Shown here one piece after another: positions 38,607 to 49,462 of a stretch of DNA of 64,000 nt. The stretch spans positions 62,001 to 126,000 of the forward strand of contig NC_012991.1 of assembly GCF_000026365.1 (NCBI RefSeq), in the 5' to 3' direction. Numbering within the stretch: position 1 is the first letter of the stretch; each line of letters opens with the position of its first letter. The position numbers were made by a program, and so were the translations under genes. This stretch comes from Zygosaccharomyces rouxii (lineage: Eukaryota; Ascomycota; Saccharomycetes; Saccharomycetales; Saccharomycetaceae). The notes beneath the pieces are model-generated. The model did not search any database and was not told where the DNA came from. It worked only from the letters and a program-made list of their open reading frames with translations.

Positions 38607-41600
38607 TCAGGACAGCAGGAATGCTCCGGAACCTTCTTGCATCGCCTGTGTAATACGAGAACGCATTGTCTGTTGACTGGTGTATTTGGGCAATTTGAAA
38701 TAGTTTGCGCAGGTCATTACACTGGGCAAGTATGCATCGGGATTCATACCTTCATCAGGGTGCTTCAGCACTACCGTAAGTCTCGGACGTAGCGCCTTAA
38801 AGCCACCGATAGGTAGTTTTGGTGAACCCGTGAGGAATTGTAGGAAAAGACGTCTCTCTTGATCATTGAATGTAGACATCACGTAAATTAGGTCATGGAT
38901 TGTGGAAGAATCCATGGTATAACCGTGGTCAGCGACTAGTGATCCGTACAGTGTCTCTGACGACCAGTCTTCCTGGATACGTCCACACATATGAACAATC
39001 TCTTCAGGAGTAAGTAGTAGTAGAGATGTGTAGGGGAAAACCTTGGAGAAGCCTTCGATAAAACTGTTTAGTTGACGTTCGATTCCTGCGCCTAGTACAT
39101 AGTCCAAAACACGTTCCACGTAATCTGAGAGGTTTGCGGAATTGACTAGAATAGACTTACCATTCTCCACTAGTTCTACGTCGTATCCTGGTAATGTGAA
39201 CGTTAATGTTAAACTCTCTAAATCTGTCTCATTGTAAAGTGTCTTGAGGGATCTTTCCAGTTGGGGGTCCACCAGTGACAGCAAATGCAACATGTCCCGA
39301 GTGTCCCTTGCCTTGACGGATGCTCTATCGCTGATACGATGTGTTAGTTCAAAGAAAACCTTGTTGAAGTTTAGGTCTAGGATACGATTGTCCAACATGG
39401 ATCTAGCGACAAACGTACCCAGATGATGGAACAGTTCTAAAACCTTAGGCTCATCTTGCGACGATGTTAAAGGTGCTGGAAACAATAAAGCGTTTACGTA
39501 ATCAGATTCCTGCGTTGTAGTTGATCCAAGAGTATCGTATCTCCACATACCCAAGGATTTTTTTGAGAATTCCCTTGACATAGACGCATAGAACTCTAAG
39601 GTGGGGCCTAAACCTGTACCAACTTCATCCTGATACTCAATCTCAAGGACGCTTGGACTAGATCCGTACTTGTTCAAAATCTTCAGCCCACTCAAAAACA
39701 TTGTACTTCTTGAAATGCGTAACTTGTGTCTGGTGACTCTACCCAACTGTTGCAAAGGATCATCTGCGTTGGTCTCCTTGATATTACCCATACGGTTTCT
39801 CCATATCTGAATTAATCTTCCATATCCAAAGGATGTACATTGTAAAAAGAACATTCTGGTCTCAAAGGGGAATAAGAATGGATAGTTTTTGGTCAAATAA
39901 AGACTCCAATCGGGTAAAACACCACCGGCAACGATAAGTGGTTCTTCCAATTGTCTTGAAATTTTAGCACTCAATTTAGCGTTCACAAACAGATCATTAG
40001 GAAGATTGTTGGTTTTTGCAAATTTTAATAGATTTAATATATCCTCTGCAGGCCTTAATGCATCATCTTTGTGGAAACTGCGCTGTGCGTACACGTTAGC
40101 GAGTCCCAGTTCATGATTAGCCGATGAATCTTTGACCCTCTTGAACTTAATCACTTGTGCATCTCTCCAAACGTCAGCAGGATCTTTATCACTCCGTTTC
40201 ATAGATTTGAAAAGAGCACCAAAAATGGTATCACTAGGGTTCAACTGGTTGTCATTAATGGAGAATTCAAATTGCCAATTTTTTAAATCTTCCATATCAT
40301 CCTGACCTGCACTGGAGGACCTTGTAAGACCTGGTAGTAACGAATTCAAAAATCTGGTTTGGCCAATTCTGTGTCTTAGAAATTCACTCAAAGTTTTGAG
40401 TGATGCAATACAATGGATTGAAAGCGTAATAGTAGTTAAATGGGGGGCAATGTTATCTTCCTGGGCGTCCCCGTTGTAAACTAGTTTGATTTTCATCTGT
40501 CTTCCCAATGACGCCACTCTACCTTCAGAGCCTTGTAATCCACATTCCACGATATGGAACGATTCTAATCTCGTTAATGCTGATTGCAAGATGTTAACAA
40601 AATTAGGTAATTGTTCGCCAAATACCTGTACAAAAGTTCTCTCTGGTTCAAAACTTAAAACACCATATCGCTCTATCAATTGTGATAGCACTGATGCTAA
40701 TCCACTTGAAATTAATTCAAAACTTGAAATTTCAAAATTACCATTAAATATGCTGCTTTTAACTCTGTTCCAAAGTTGGAACCAATCTTGTTCTGTGAAC
40801 CCCTGTGCATCCAGTTCACGCAAATCCGTGACCAATTTTTCTATCTCTTTCAACTCTTCGACAACCGTTCCTTCGTTTTCAGAGAATAATTCACTCAAAT
40901 GTTTGCTTAATTCATATGTTTTAATGCGAATGTAATTATAATTCAACGGTTTCAATACTTCAAACTTTATCTTCTTAGGTTTAACTTGTTCAGGGATATC
41001 GATTGCTCCGAATTGTATATCGTATTCGTTGTCTTCGTCATCTTCTGCCATTTCTTCATCATCTGAAAGTTCTCCACCAGTACCACCACTAGCCGCACCA
41101 CTGGTTTCAATTGCAGTAACATCTTCATCGATAGTGAATTTGTCATCCTGCCCCTTTTGTTTGAGGAATTCGTATAACTTATCCACCAAATCTACAATAC
41201 CCTCTCTTCTAATACCTGGTAAAAAGTCAGATGCAAAACGTGCGGTTATAATGTCAAGCAAGGAAAGTACACCTATTACAAGACCACCAGATACGATAGC
41301 CTGACTCTTTCCTTGTTCCAAATTAGTTTCATTTTGAGCCAGAGTCGTCCCTACAAGGTGAATGATATGTCTATCGACTTCGCCCGTTAATGGACTTTTG
41401 AGGAATGAAACAATTCTTGCCAAGGCAATGAGTACACAACGACGAACGTCAAAATCCACGGTATTGATAAAGATTTCTATTAGAAGCGGCGTAAGGTTCG
41501 TTAGAGTCTTGTTGACCCTCTCATTATCATCTGTTAGAGAAACTTGTTTAGGGGAGTCGACAGATAACAATTGTTCATTTTCTGTTGGGAGTAATAGAGC

Positions 41601-42977
41601 CACGGTACGAGCAATAGCATGAAGTAAAGGTTTTGGCACGAACATTAGAGTCTCGTGTAACGATGCATTAGGATTTTTACTGTAGCATGCAAAGCATTCT
41701 TCCAACGTACCGATAATATCACAGGATTCCAAGAGCTCTCTAGAAATTTCACTGCTCAAATTGACTAATACTGATAGAATATCCAGACACTTGAGCCTAT
41801 CTTCCAATTGAGAATCCGCAGCTGAAACTAGTTTCAGTAAACGTTCCACAACTTCAAAAGTGAACAATGATTCTAGCATGTTAGAATCACGTAATCCACC
41901 GCATACGCCGTATAAGGCATTCAAGAGCTTGGAGATAATTGGCTGATCGGATGCATTCGCGAATATCGGTTTCAAAAGTACGAAAAGTGTCTGTATTGTT
42001 TCAAAAGAATCCATTCGTACCTTTGTACACGAATTAGCAACAATTGACACCGCTTTACGTTGAGCATGAATCGTAAAGAAATCCAGGTATTGCAAGCATG
42101 AAGCTAGTGTTCCTGATTGCAGCACTTCTCTACCACGTAATCTGGATACCAGTTCCAGAGTCTCTAATATTTGTTCGGCTAGGTCAATGTAACTGATGTC
42201 TTGTAACATTTCTTGTAAAATGGGAACTAAATTTTCATCAACAGCCATCGATATGCTTTCAGGATTAACTTCAAACAGGTTGTAAAGGCAACGACATGAT
42301 ACCAATTGTAATTCTAATTCACCCTTTAACATTGGATTGGATAAAATATTTAAGATCCCTCTAAGTAATTTTTCTACAGGGAAAACTCTGTCCACGACGA
42401 CTTGGTTCATCATTAATAGATGTTCAGACAATTCTCTGAGACTTTCCATGGCAAAATAAGGGTCTTCATCTGCATTCAATACATTTTTGACCAATTTGGA
42501 AATCCTATTGTTTCTACCTCCACCACCAAGGCCGCTACCTCCTCTATGACCACCATCGTTTAAGAGTGATAAAATTTCAGGGAAAACGTCTGCCAAGTTC
42601 ATAGGACCACTACCACGGGAGAATGGCCCTGAGGAAGATCTTTCACCACCAACCTGTGGACGACCTTCCATACCTTGTACCAAATTCCCTAAAATGTCTT
42701 GCATTGTAAATGATCTCGCATCGGGGCGCCCACTATGATCGCCCTCGTCATCTGCATCATCATCGTGATGATCTTCATCCTCTTGCTCTACTGCATCGTA
42801 GTCAATGAAAACATCTTGATCCTCCTCGTCCCCATCGTGATATCTATCACTGGATGTATCGTGCCCTCTATCACTCGGGCTCCCATCTGGGTATTCATAC
42901 TCATCTTGGCCCTCCATAGAACTATGCTCATCTACCATGTAATCGCTACTACCGCTATGAAGGTCGTGATCATCCAT
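38607..42977 (-). CDS. UFD4: Ufd4, HECT ubiquitin-protein ligase
   Basis: 1456 aa (1483 in S. cerevisiae). Ufd4 is the E3 of the ubiquitin-fusion degradation pathway and works with Ubr1 and the proteasome. The N-terminus is strongly acidic (1-100). Armadillo-like helices cover about 165-600, and another acidic stretch lies at about 650-680. The HECT domain occupies about the last 380 residues; it contains LEIEYQDEVGTGLGPTLEFY, the DNRILDLNFNK block, and the catalytic cysteine in VMTCANYFKLP near residue 1422. The end GAFLLS has the conserved Phe of HECT ligases. Head-to-head with MRT4, as YKL010C-YKL009W are in S. cerevisiae. Confidence 0.95.
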   Translation of the reverse strand: MDDHDLHSGSSDYMVDEHSSMEGQDEYEYPDGSPSDRGHDTSSDRYHDGDEEDQDVFIDYDAVEQEDEDHHDDDADDEGDHSGRPDARSFTMQDILGNLVQGMEGRPQVGGERSSSGPFSRGSGPMNLADVFPEILSLLNDGGHRGGSGLGGGGRNNRISKLVKNVLNADEDPYFAMESLRELSEHLLMMNQVVVDRVFPVEKLLRGILNILSNPMLKGELELQLVSCRCLYNLFEVNPESISMAVDENLVPILQEMLQDISYIDLAEQILETLELVSRLRGREVLQSGTLASCLQYLDFFTIHAQRKAVSIVANSCTKVRMDSFETIQTLFVLLKPIFANASDQPIISKLLNALYGVCGGLRDSNMLESLFTFEVVERLLKLVSAADSQLEDRLKCLDILSVLVNLSSEISRELLESCDIIGTLEECFACYSKNPNASLHETLMFVPKPLLHAIARTVALLLPTENEQLLSVDSPKQVSLTDDNERVNKTLTNLTPLLIEIFINTVDFDVRRCVLIALARIVSFLKSPLTGEVDRHIIHLVGTTLAQNETNLEQGKSQAIVSGGLVIGVLSLLDIITARFASDFLPGIRREGIVDLVDKLYEFLKQKGQDDKFTIDEDVTAIETSGAASGGTGGELSDDEEMAEDDEDNEYDIQFGAIDIPEQVKPKKIKFEVLKPLNYNYIRIKTYELSKHLSELFSENEGTVVEELKEIEKLVTDLRELDAQGFTEQDWFQLWNRVKSSIFNGNFEISSFELISSGLASVLSQLIERYGVLSFEPERTFVQVFGEQLPNFVNILQSALTRLESFHIVECGLQGSEGRVASLGRQMKIKLVYNGDAQEDNIAPHLTTITLSIHCIASLKTLSEFLRHRIGQTRFLNSLLPGLTRSSSAGQDDMEDLKNWQFEFSINDNQLNPSDTIFGALFKSMKRSDKDPADVWRDAQVIKFKRVKDSSANHELGLANVYAQRSFHKDDALRPAEDILNLLKFAKTNNLPNDLFVNAKLSAKISRQLEEPLIVAGGVLPDWSLYLTKNYPFLFPFETRMFFLQCTSFGYGRLIQIWRNRMGNIKETNADDPLQQLGRVTRHKLRISRSTMFLSGLKILNKYGSSPSVLEIEYQDEVGTGLGPTLEFYASMSREFSKKSLGMWRYDTLGSTTTQESDYVNALLFPAPLTSSQDEPKVLELFHHLGTFVARSMLDNRILDLNFNKVFFELTHRISDRASVKARDTRDMLHLLSLVDPQLERSLKTLYNETDLESLTLTFTLPGYDVELVENGKSILVNSANLSDYVERVLDYVLGAGIERQLNSFIEGFSKVFPYTSLLLLTPEEIVHMCGRIQEDWSSETLYGSLVADHGYTMDSSTIHDLIYVMSTFNDQERRLFLQFLTGSPKLPIGGFKALRPRLTVVLKHPDEGMNPDAYLPSVMTCANYFKLPKYTSQQTMRSRITQAMQEGSGAFLLS

Positions 42978-43217
42978 TTTTTGGGTTAACTCCTAATATG
43001 TCTAATGAAACACCCTTCGTTGGAAAGAAAAACCTTTAAAAATACTCTCTAAACAATCTGCAACTGGATGTCAATTAAACTTAGAGGTCCTAAGCAAATC
43101 TAAAGTGCAATATGACACTTATCCTCTCAACTATGGGAGACCCTTTAAAAAAAGGTAGGTACTTAATCATCTTTGTCTTCAGCACCTCTAAGCTTTCTCT
43201 AGTAATAATATTGGGGG

Positions 43218-43224
43218 TTACCCG
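43218..43224 (+). promoter_or_regulatory. Reb1 site, MRT4/UFD4 promoter
   Basis: TTACCCG, the Reb1 core, about 155 bp upstream of MRT4. Reb1 clears nucleosomes at many yeast promoters. Confidence 0.55.
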
Positions 43225-43236
43225 CCTCTTTCATGA

Positions 43237-43280
43237 TGAAAATTTTCAGCTCATCGGAGCTCATCTCATCTCATCTCATT
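43237..43280. promoter_or_regulatory. RRPE and PAC elements of MRT4
   Basis: TGAAAATTTTCA at 43237-43248 matches the RRPE (Stb3) element. It is followed by GCTCATC at 43249-43255 and repeated CTCATCTCATC to 43280, the complement of PAC GATGAG. The RRPE-PAC pair marks ribosome-biogenesis genes, as fits MRT4. Confidence 0.75.
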
Positions 43281-43376
43281 CAATTTCGAGATATATTCTT
43301 TAATAGAGTACAGTATTCTGAGTCTTGATTCATTGATTGCTTATATCGAATCAATTTCAGTGGATTAACATCTATA

Positions 43377-44087
43377 ATGCCAAGATCAAAGCGTTCAAAG
43401 CTAGTTACTCTAGCTCAAACTGACAAGAAAGGTAGAGAAAACAAGGAAAGAATATTTGATGAAGTAAGAGAAGCATTGGATACCTACAAATACGTTTGGG
43501 TGCTCAAGTTGGATGATGTTCGTACACCAGTTCTACAAGAAATTAGAACCTCTTGGGCAGGATCCAAACTGATTATGGGAAGAAGGAAGGTTTTAGAAAA
43601 GGCACTTGGTACCACGAAGGAGGAAGAGTACAGAGATAATTTGCACAAATTGACGTCGCACTGTCAAGGTGTTACCGGGTTACTTTTCACTGATGAATCT
43701 GTGGATACTGTCAAGGGATTTTTCGAAACTTATCAAAGATTGGACTACTCAAGACCAAATTCCGCAGCACCTCTAACATTTGTCATACCGGCAGGTGTTG
43801 TATACTCTAGAGGTGGTCAAATTCCTGAAGACGAAGATGTCCCTATGGTCCACTCACTTGAACCAACAATGAGAAACAAATTCAACATCCCTACTAGAAT
43901 TCAAAAGGGTAAAATTACATTGGATTCACCATACAAGGTTTGTGAAGAGGGTGAAAAATTAGATGTGCGTCAAGCTTTGATCCTTAAGCAATTCGGTATT
44001 GCATTGGCAGAGTTTAAAGTTAAAGTTGCTGCGTACTTCGACAGTGAATCCAGTAAAGTGGAAGAAGTTGGGATTAACATGGATTGA
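43377..44087 (+). CDS. MRT4: Mrt4, ribosome-assembly factor (P0-like)
   Basis: 236 aa, the same length as S. cerevisiae Mrt4. It is a nucleolar P0 paralogue that occupies the stalk site on pre-60S particles and is later exchanged for P0. The opening PRSKRSKLVTLAQTDKKGRE is typical of the family. An L10-like domain covers about 20-125, and the insertion domain resembling P0 lies at about 125-200. It lacks the acidic P1/P2-binding tail of P0, as expected. The leader is short and the ATG at 43377 follows RRPE/PAC motifs. Confidence 0.95.
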   Translation: MPRSKRSKLVTLAQTDKKGRENKERIFDEVREALDTYKYVWVLKLDDVRTPVLQEIRTSWAGSKLIMGRRKVLEKALGTTKEEEYRDNLHKLTSHCQGVTGLLFTDESVDTVKGFFETYQRLDYSRPNSAAPLTFVIPAGVVYSRGGQIPEDEDVPMVHSLEPTMRNKFNIPTRIQKGKITLDSPYKVCEEGEKLDVRQALILKQFGIALAEFKVKVAAYFDSESSKVEEVGINMD

Positions 44088-44142
44088 TACTTATAGCATC
44101 TCTGTATATCTGTAAAATATTGTGTAGATAATTAATCTGATT

Positions 44143-44613
44143 TCAACAAACATGCCTCCAGTAGTCCTCTATTTGTTTCAACCGTACATGGTCTCTTAGG
44201 TTAATGACAGAGACGTCCTTTAAACAGTGCTTCCGTTTGATACGAAAGGCGGCGCTAAAAACAAGATTAGCAAGTCTTAATTGTGAATTGGTTAGATTCT
44301 CAGAGTCATCCCTGTTCAAAAATATCAATTCGTCCAACCCATAGAGCACCAATCGGTTGTAGCCAACATCTTCTGCTTCCCATTTCATCAGATACATGAA
44401 CAGATACTGTAATCGATTTAAAAACAACACTTCCACGTCTCTTCTACTACGAATAATAGCATTCACTGATGACAATCTACCTGGACTTGCACTTAAGTCC
44501 CTCTCTATATATAATCTTGCCTCATCACCTAGAACAAAAATTAAAGCTTTGGAACGTCTCTGATAGTTTTCATCCTCTTGTAAAAGATCCTCTACAAGAC
44601 TTTGGAGCTTCAT
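44143..44613 (-). CDS. SHU1: Shu1, Shu-complex recombination factor
   Basis: 156 aa (150 in S. cerevisiae). With Psy3, Csm2 and Shu2 it forms the Shu complex, which helps Rad51 filament assembly and error-free bypass of damage. The protein is weakly conserved, but ALIFVLGDEARLYIE and the block VEVLFLNRLQYLFMYLMKW followed by NRLVLYGLDELIF line up with Shu1, which has the corresponding LGDTARKYVE, VVFLGRVKYLYMYLT and NVLVYGLWDL. No Walker motif is visible, as in the family. It lies divergently from MRP4, and the order SHU1-MRP4-LAG1-HSE1 matches YHL006C-YHL002W, which strengthens a call that sequence alone would leave moderate. Confidence 0.82.
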   Translation of the reverse strand: MKLQSLVEDLLQEDENYQRRSKALIFVLGDEARLYIERDLSASPGRLSSVNAIIRSRRDVEVLFLNRLQYLFMYLMKWEAEDVGYNRLVLYGLDELIFLNRDDSENLTNSQLRLANLVFSAAFRIKRKHCLKDVSVINLRDHVRLKQIEDYWRHVC

Positions 44614-44789
44614 AGAATCGATTTAAATGCCATTGGAATGGTTCTTTAACCTCAAGCCAGTTCTATCTTTATCCGCAGCCTTATTTTCCTCCAATATCAA
44701 ATTTTTTTCACTTTAGCATTAAGCCAAAAGAGATGAACAAGAAACAATACTAAGCTCTTAAATAAAATATAACCAGATATTCACCAATT

Positions 44790-45989
44790 ATGAGTGCTCT
44801 GAGAATCCATAGATGTGTTTCGGCAACTCGAAAGCCCTTGAGTCGAGTCTTTCCACGTTTTGCGTCCACGAATAATACACCAGAGACCACTCAGAGTGAA
44901 GATTCACACCAGGATGAAGTGTTCGTTATGCGTCAAAAACACTTTAATGATCAAATAGTATCTCAATTGAAGGCATTATCTGAGACCCCGTTAGATAAAA
45001 TTGATGGTTTACAAAATGTTACGGATCAACCGTTAACAGAGAAGGAGAAACAACTAGATGAAGAATTAACAGATTTCTTAACGAAATATTCACAATTGAA
45101 CAAATTGATCAATAATGAAGATGTGAATGCTGGTGATGCTGCTACTAGTATCAATGGTAAAATTGCTTCTCATCATAAAAAGTACCCATATTTGGTTCCC
45201 TCTTCGAGAGATAAACCATATACTTCACAAGAATTATTCCTAAGACAAATGAAGCATTCATCTCATACCGCCAGATTGGGTGCTAATATTGAACAAGTTT
45301 ACTCACCACATAAGGACGTGCATAATCCATTACCTGCAGAGAAAGTTTCTGTCAATAAGCTTTTGGAGGCTGGTGTACACTTGGGACAATCAACGTCGAT
45401 TTGGAGACCATCTACACAACCTTTTATCTATGGTGAATACAAGGGTATTCATTTGATTGATTTAAACAAAACCCTTTCATCTTTGAAAAGAGCCGCTAAA
45501 GTGGTGGAAGGCATTTCTGAAAGAGGTGGTGTGATTTTATATGTGGGGACCAGAGAGGGTCAAAAGAGAGCTTTAGAAGAAGCCGCCAAGAGAACAAATG
45601 GGTATTATATTTCCACAAGGTGGATTCCAGGTACTTTAACCAATTCAACGGAAATTTCTGGTGTTTGGGAAAGACACGAGGTAGATTTCGCTGATAAACC
45701 TACCAACAGAGAGTTGACACCGGCTGAGACTTCGGGAATCTGTAAACCAGATCTTATCGTTGTTTTGAACCCAACGGAAAATAGAAATGCCCTTAGAGAA
45801 TCCATGCAAGCAAGGGTCCCAACTATAGGTATTATTGATACTGATTCCGAACCATCTATGGTTACTTATCCAATTCCTGGTAATGACGATTCGTTACGTT
45901 CCGTTAATTTAATACTGGGAGTTTTGTCTAGAGCTGGTCAAAGAGGTCGTCAAAACAGATTGGCCAAGTTTTCTACTGATCTTGAATAA
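44790..45989 (+). CDS. MRP4: Mrp4, mitochondrial ribosomal protein uS2m
   Basis: 399 aa (394 in S. cerevisiae). A component of the mitochondrial small ribosomal subunit. The N-terminus ([20 protein letters not shown]) is basic and lacks acidic residues, a mitochondrial targeting sequence. An extension of about 190 residues precedes the uS2 domain: [57 protein letters not shown] and PDLIVVLNP are all uS2 family motifs. It is convergent with LAG1 (105 bp apart). Confidence 0.95.
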   Translation: MSALRIHRCVSATRKPLSRVFPRFASTNNTPETTQSEDSHQDEVFVMRQKHFNDQIVSQLKALSETPLDKIDGLQNVTDQPLTEKEKQLDEELTDFLTKYSQLNKLINNEDVNAGDAATSINGKIASHHKKYPYLVPSSRDKPYTSQELFLRQMKHSSHTARLGANIEQVYSPHKDVHNPLPAEKVSVNKLLEAGVHLGQSTSIWRPSTQPFIYGEYKGIHLIDLNKTLSSLKRAAKVVEGISERGGVILYVGTREGQKRALEEAAKRTNGYYISTRWIPGTLTNSTEISGVWERHEVDFADKPTNRELTPAETSGICKPDLIVVLNPTENRNALRESMQARVPTIGIIDTDSEPSMVTYPIPGNDDSLRSVNLILGVLSRAGQRGRQNRLAKFSTDLE

Positions 45990-46094
45990 GATGGTTTTAA
46001 TGTTTCTAGAGTCTTGTACATATGTAGATATATATGAAAATACTTTCTGCTTTACTTATCATGACTCTAGTTTTTTTTGGCATGCAATTTCATT

Positions 46095-47360
46095 TCATAA
46101 AGCCTTCTCCTTTTTGGCCTCGTTGGATTCGTCATTTGTTGGAGTTTGTGCTAATTCTTCTTCATCGGATTCACTTTCACTTCTTTCGTCCTTTCTAACA
46201 TTGTCCTTCAGCAGGCGGTATAAAATCCTCAAGATTAAAAACAGCCAATACAAGTTAACCAATTGTAAAGCTGCAATCAGACTAAAGACAATGGGTAGAG
46301 AAATCCAACATTTGTATTGCTGAGTTGCAAAGTTTAGCACGAAATCACCAACAGTACGGAATTCTGTCAAAACTGACCATAAGATTCTCATATTGACCCA
46401 ATGGCGCAAATACACCCAATGGAAGATGAAAGTGATAAAGACTGTAGGTGTCGAAGGATGGTCCAAATAGTTGACAGTCTTGGAAAGAGATAACCAAAAA
46501 TCGGAAATGTCCATAGTCACATAGACGAATAGACCCATCTTGGTGAAATGGAACACATAGGATGACCAAATTAGAAGCAACGTAACAATGTGATGGAAAA
46601 CCAATTCTGGGTAGTCCTTTCTTGGTTTTTCTAGTTGTAGTACTAAAACAGCTGCCTGTTGAGCCCAAAATGAAGCTTGTCCCAAATAGAACCATTTGTA
46701 CTTATAACTATTGGTGAAATCTGGGTATGTCAGGTACATGGGGGCCGTTTCGAAAAACCATAAGTCAGAGTCATACATAAGGTACAGTCCAATAGGACCT
46801 GAGACACCGTAGTAGATAATGGCGTAAACTTGCTCCATCATACGCTTAATTCTATGATTAGATCTGACCCCCAATTTTAACGTCAATGGTCTAATAACAA
46901 CATCCATCAGGAATTCACGTAAAAATGTGAAGAATACCATGTAAAATAAGATAAAACACAAATCTTTAATACCTTTGCCGTATTCATTGGTTTCACCAAC
47001 TTGATAAGATATGGTAACAAACATGTGCAAGGGATTGTTTGGTGTATAATCGCCAGAAACCAAATAGCCAGCATAGACAACTGACATGATAACTAATGGC
47101 GTGACCCATGTGTGTTGATAGCTAAGTTCTCTATAATTTAACCAGAATCTTTGCCAAATATTAATTTCAGATGCATTACTGGAGGATAACCTTCTAACTC
47201 TTTCCTTTGATGCATGTCTTGCCTCCTTAGAATTTGAGGATGCCGATAACCCTGGTACGGTATCACCTAAATCGATCTTCCCTACGGATGAGGTACGTCT
47301 AGTTCTTGACGTTGGTTTCAGCTTATCAGCCTGGTTAATAGGCTTCAAATGTCCTGTCAT
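46095..47360 (-). CDS. LAG1: Lag1, ceramide synthase catalytic subunit
   Basis: 421 aa from ATG 47360 (411 in S. cerevisiae); the frame extends five codons upstream only to a TTG. Ceramide synthase in the ER joins C26-CoA to a sphingoid base together with Lac1 and Lip1. A hydrophilic N-terminal tail of about 80 residues precedes several membrane segments. The TLC domain (about 165-385) contains the Lag1 motif with the catalytic His pair [20 protein letters not shown] and the following [20 protein letters not shown]. The C-terminal tail is acidic and Ser-rich with a KKE end. Only one LAG1/LAC1 gene is seen here; the position between MRP4 and HSE1 gives LAG1 (YHL003C). Confidence 0.93.
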   Translation of the reverse strand: MTGHLKPINQADKLKPTSRTRRTSSVGKIDLGDTVPGLSASSNSKEARHASKERVRRLSSSNASEINIWQRFWLNYRELSYQHTWVTPLVIMSVVYAGYLVSGDYTPNNPLHMFVTISYQVGETNEYGKGIKDLCFILFYMVFFTFLREFLMDVVIRPLTLKLGVRSNHRIKRMMEQVYAIIYYGVSGPIGLYLMYDSDLWFFETAPMYLTYPDFTNSYKYKWFYLGQASFWAQQAAVLVLQLEKPRKDYPELVFHHIVTLLLIWSSYVFHFTKMGLFVYVTMDISDFWLSLSKTVNYLDHPSTPTVFITFIFHWVYLRHWVNMRILWSVLTEFRTVGDFVLNFATQQYKCWISLPIVFSLIAALQLVNLYWLFLILRILYRLLKDNVRKDERSESESDEEELAQTPTNDESNEAKKEKAL

Positions 47361-48003
47361 TTGAACTTTTTTCAAATAACAAGTAAAACTAGACGTCTAG
47401 AATTGAATCAAGTTTTTCGGTGATTCAGAATCAACCTTTTAACTGCACTTGAAGTCTCTCAAGAGTTTTAGTTAAGTGTAATGTGTCATTTTGTTTTGTT
47501 TTTTTGTTTTATTTTTTTCACTCAATGGATCAATAACAACATCAGAGGGTTCAGCGAAGCAGTTCGGTACTGGGGTATTTCCTGCTGTAAAGGAAGAAGT
47601 AAGGTGATAGTAATCTTGAGGTTCCCTTCTGGAGGAATCATGTAATTGTAGCAATGGGTTTTAAGTATGGGTAATTAGATATGGGATTTGGTCGCTTTGC
47701 TAGACCATTGTTCCCCAAGAAATGACGGTTACATTGAAGGACGCTGAAAATTTAGGCATATTAGCGAAAAGTAGACATAATTGGGTAATTTAAGGTCACA
47801 GAGTTGAATGCTACAGTTTTGGAGACCTTTGAAGTGCTACTCAGGCGATTTAGACGCTATTCGGATGTACTTCTTCACCACCGTATGCTACGATTTGGGT
47901 TCAAGGGTATTTCAACCTCATCTCTAACTAAAGCTTAAAGGGATTCGCCAGTTGAACAAGGCACAGAGATCTATAGGGAACCATAGGGAATCATTTGAGT
48001 ATC
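47361..48003. other. LAG1-HSE1 divergent intergenic region
   Basis: I see no gene. T-rich tract near 47490-47518; otherwise unremarkable promoter-like sequence for both genes. Confidence 0.5.
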
Positions 48004-49239
48004 ATGGGAAGCATCGAGAAGGCTGTTTTAAAGGCTACAGACCCCAAGCTAAAGGGCGATAATTGGCAGTACATCCTTGACGTTTGTGATTTAGTTTCTG
48101 AAGACCCTGAGGATGGTGGTAAAGAGGCTATGGAACTCGTCGAATCGAGGTTATCTCAAAGAGATGCAAACGTTATACTAAGAGCACTATCGCTGATAAC
48201 CTCGCTAGCTGAGAATTGTGGGTCTAGATTGCAGCAGTTAATTGCTTCCAAGGATTTCACAAGTAAGCTTTACGGATTAATCAAAGGCAAAAGTGTACAC
48301 GTTACGGTAAAGATGGAAGTGGCTAAAGTGGTTAAACAGCTGTCCTTGTCATTTAAAAGTGACCCCTCTCTGAAATATATGAATGATTTGTATGTCAAGA
48401 TTTCCAAAAACTATCCACAACTACTGCAAGACGATCAACCTAATGTTCCAGGTAAATATGAAATGAGTTATCAATCGAAAGTGAAAGAAGATAAGGACTT
48501 GGAGGAAGCATTGAGGCTGTCGTTATTGAGCCATCAAGAACAAGAGAAGCAGAAGCAGCTGAAAGAAGAGCAGACGGAAGCTCCATCTACATCGACGATG
48601 ACGTCGGTGGCACCAACGGTCCCTCAGATCCCTCAGCAGCAAGTACAACAACGGCAACAGTCACCGCCGCTAGCTTCGGCAGCTCCACCCAAGCGGGTTA
48701 AGGCACTGTATGATTTGGCTAGTAATGAACCCGATGAACTGGCGTTTAAGAAGGGAGACATAATCGTTGTACTGGAGCAGGTGTACAGAGATTGGTGGAG
48801 GGGTTCGCTGCGTGGATCTATTGGTATTTTCCCGCTAAATTACGTTACACCGGTGGCAGAACCTACCCAACAGGAACTTTGGCAGGAACAGGCCAAAGAA
48901 GAGGAGTTGTTGGCCCAAAAGCGTAAAGTAGATCAATTGTATCACAAGATGACAGAATCGAATAGTCGTGGGGAAGATCCCACGCAAGATCCTAACATTA
49001 ACGAATTGTACGGGTCTGTGACACCCTTGAGACCTGAAGTAGCAAAGTTAATTGGCAAACATGCGCGTAAAAGAGAAGAACTGCTCTCGCTAAGGCAAGT
49101 TCTAGCGAATGCAGAAGCTACATATAACCAACTATTGGATCGTGCTACTAATGTCTATGCGAATCCTTTGTCTATACAACCTCCACCAAGGTCGAACCAA
49201 AGGCCATCATCAGATCATATAATGCCATATCCACAATAA
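48004..49239 (+). CDS. HSE1: Hse1, ESCRT-0 subunit
   Basis: 411 aa from ATG 48004; an in-frame TTG three codons upstream is not a likely start. Hse1 with Vps27 forms ESCRT-0, which gathers ubiquitinated cargo on endosomes. A VHS domain covers about 1-135. The [22 protein letters not shown] lies at about 160-178. The SH3 domain (about 230-287) contains [19 protein letters not shown] and [22 protein letters not shown]-like coiled-coil region follows and pairs with Vps27. The tail is Pro/Gln-rich. The order LAG1-HSE1-CAP1 shows interleaving of VIII-L and XI-L genes. Confidence 0.95.
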   Translation: MGSIEKAVLKATDPKLKGDNWQYILDVCDLVSEDPEDGGKEAMELVESRLSQRDANVILRALSLITSLAENCGSRLQQLIASKDFTSKLYGLIKGKSVHVTVKMEVAKVVKQLSLSFKSDPSLKYMNDLYVKISKNYPQLLQDDQPNVPGKYEMSYQSKVKEDKDLEEALRLSLLSHQEQEKQKQLKEEQTEAPSTSTMTSVAPTVPQIPQQQVQQRQQSPPLASAAPPKRVKALYDLASNEPDELAFKKGDIIVVLEQVYRDWWRGSLRGSIGIFPLNYVTPVAEPTQQELWQEQAKEEELLAQKRKVDQLYHKMTESNSRGEDPTQDPNINELYGSVTPLRPEVAKLIGKHARKREELLSLRQVLANAEATYNQLLDRATNVYANPLSIQPPPRSNQRPSSDHIMPYPQ

Positions 49240-49462
49240 AAAAGGCAGGATTGAATGATACGTTTAGAAATAGCAACTTAGCACAATTGACATTGACATG
49301 GTTATAAGCGTTCATCTTTAATCCAATCGCTAGTACGCATCGTTTTTTTTTTTCTTCATTGGAAAGGTAACCACCCCTTTACAAGAAAAAAGTAGCTTAG
49401 CTTAGAATAGCATAGTATTATAGAAGTAATACAAGGCAAAAAGTGTTAAGTAATTAGGTGTC

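Larger units (their letters stand above)
42978..43376. other. UFD4-MRT4 divergent promoter
   Basis: No gene seen. Carries the Reb1, RRPE and PAC elements listed separately, nearer to MRT4. Confidence 0.7.
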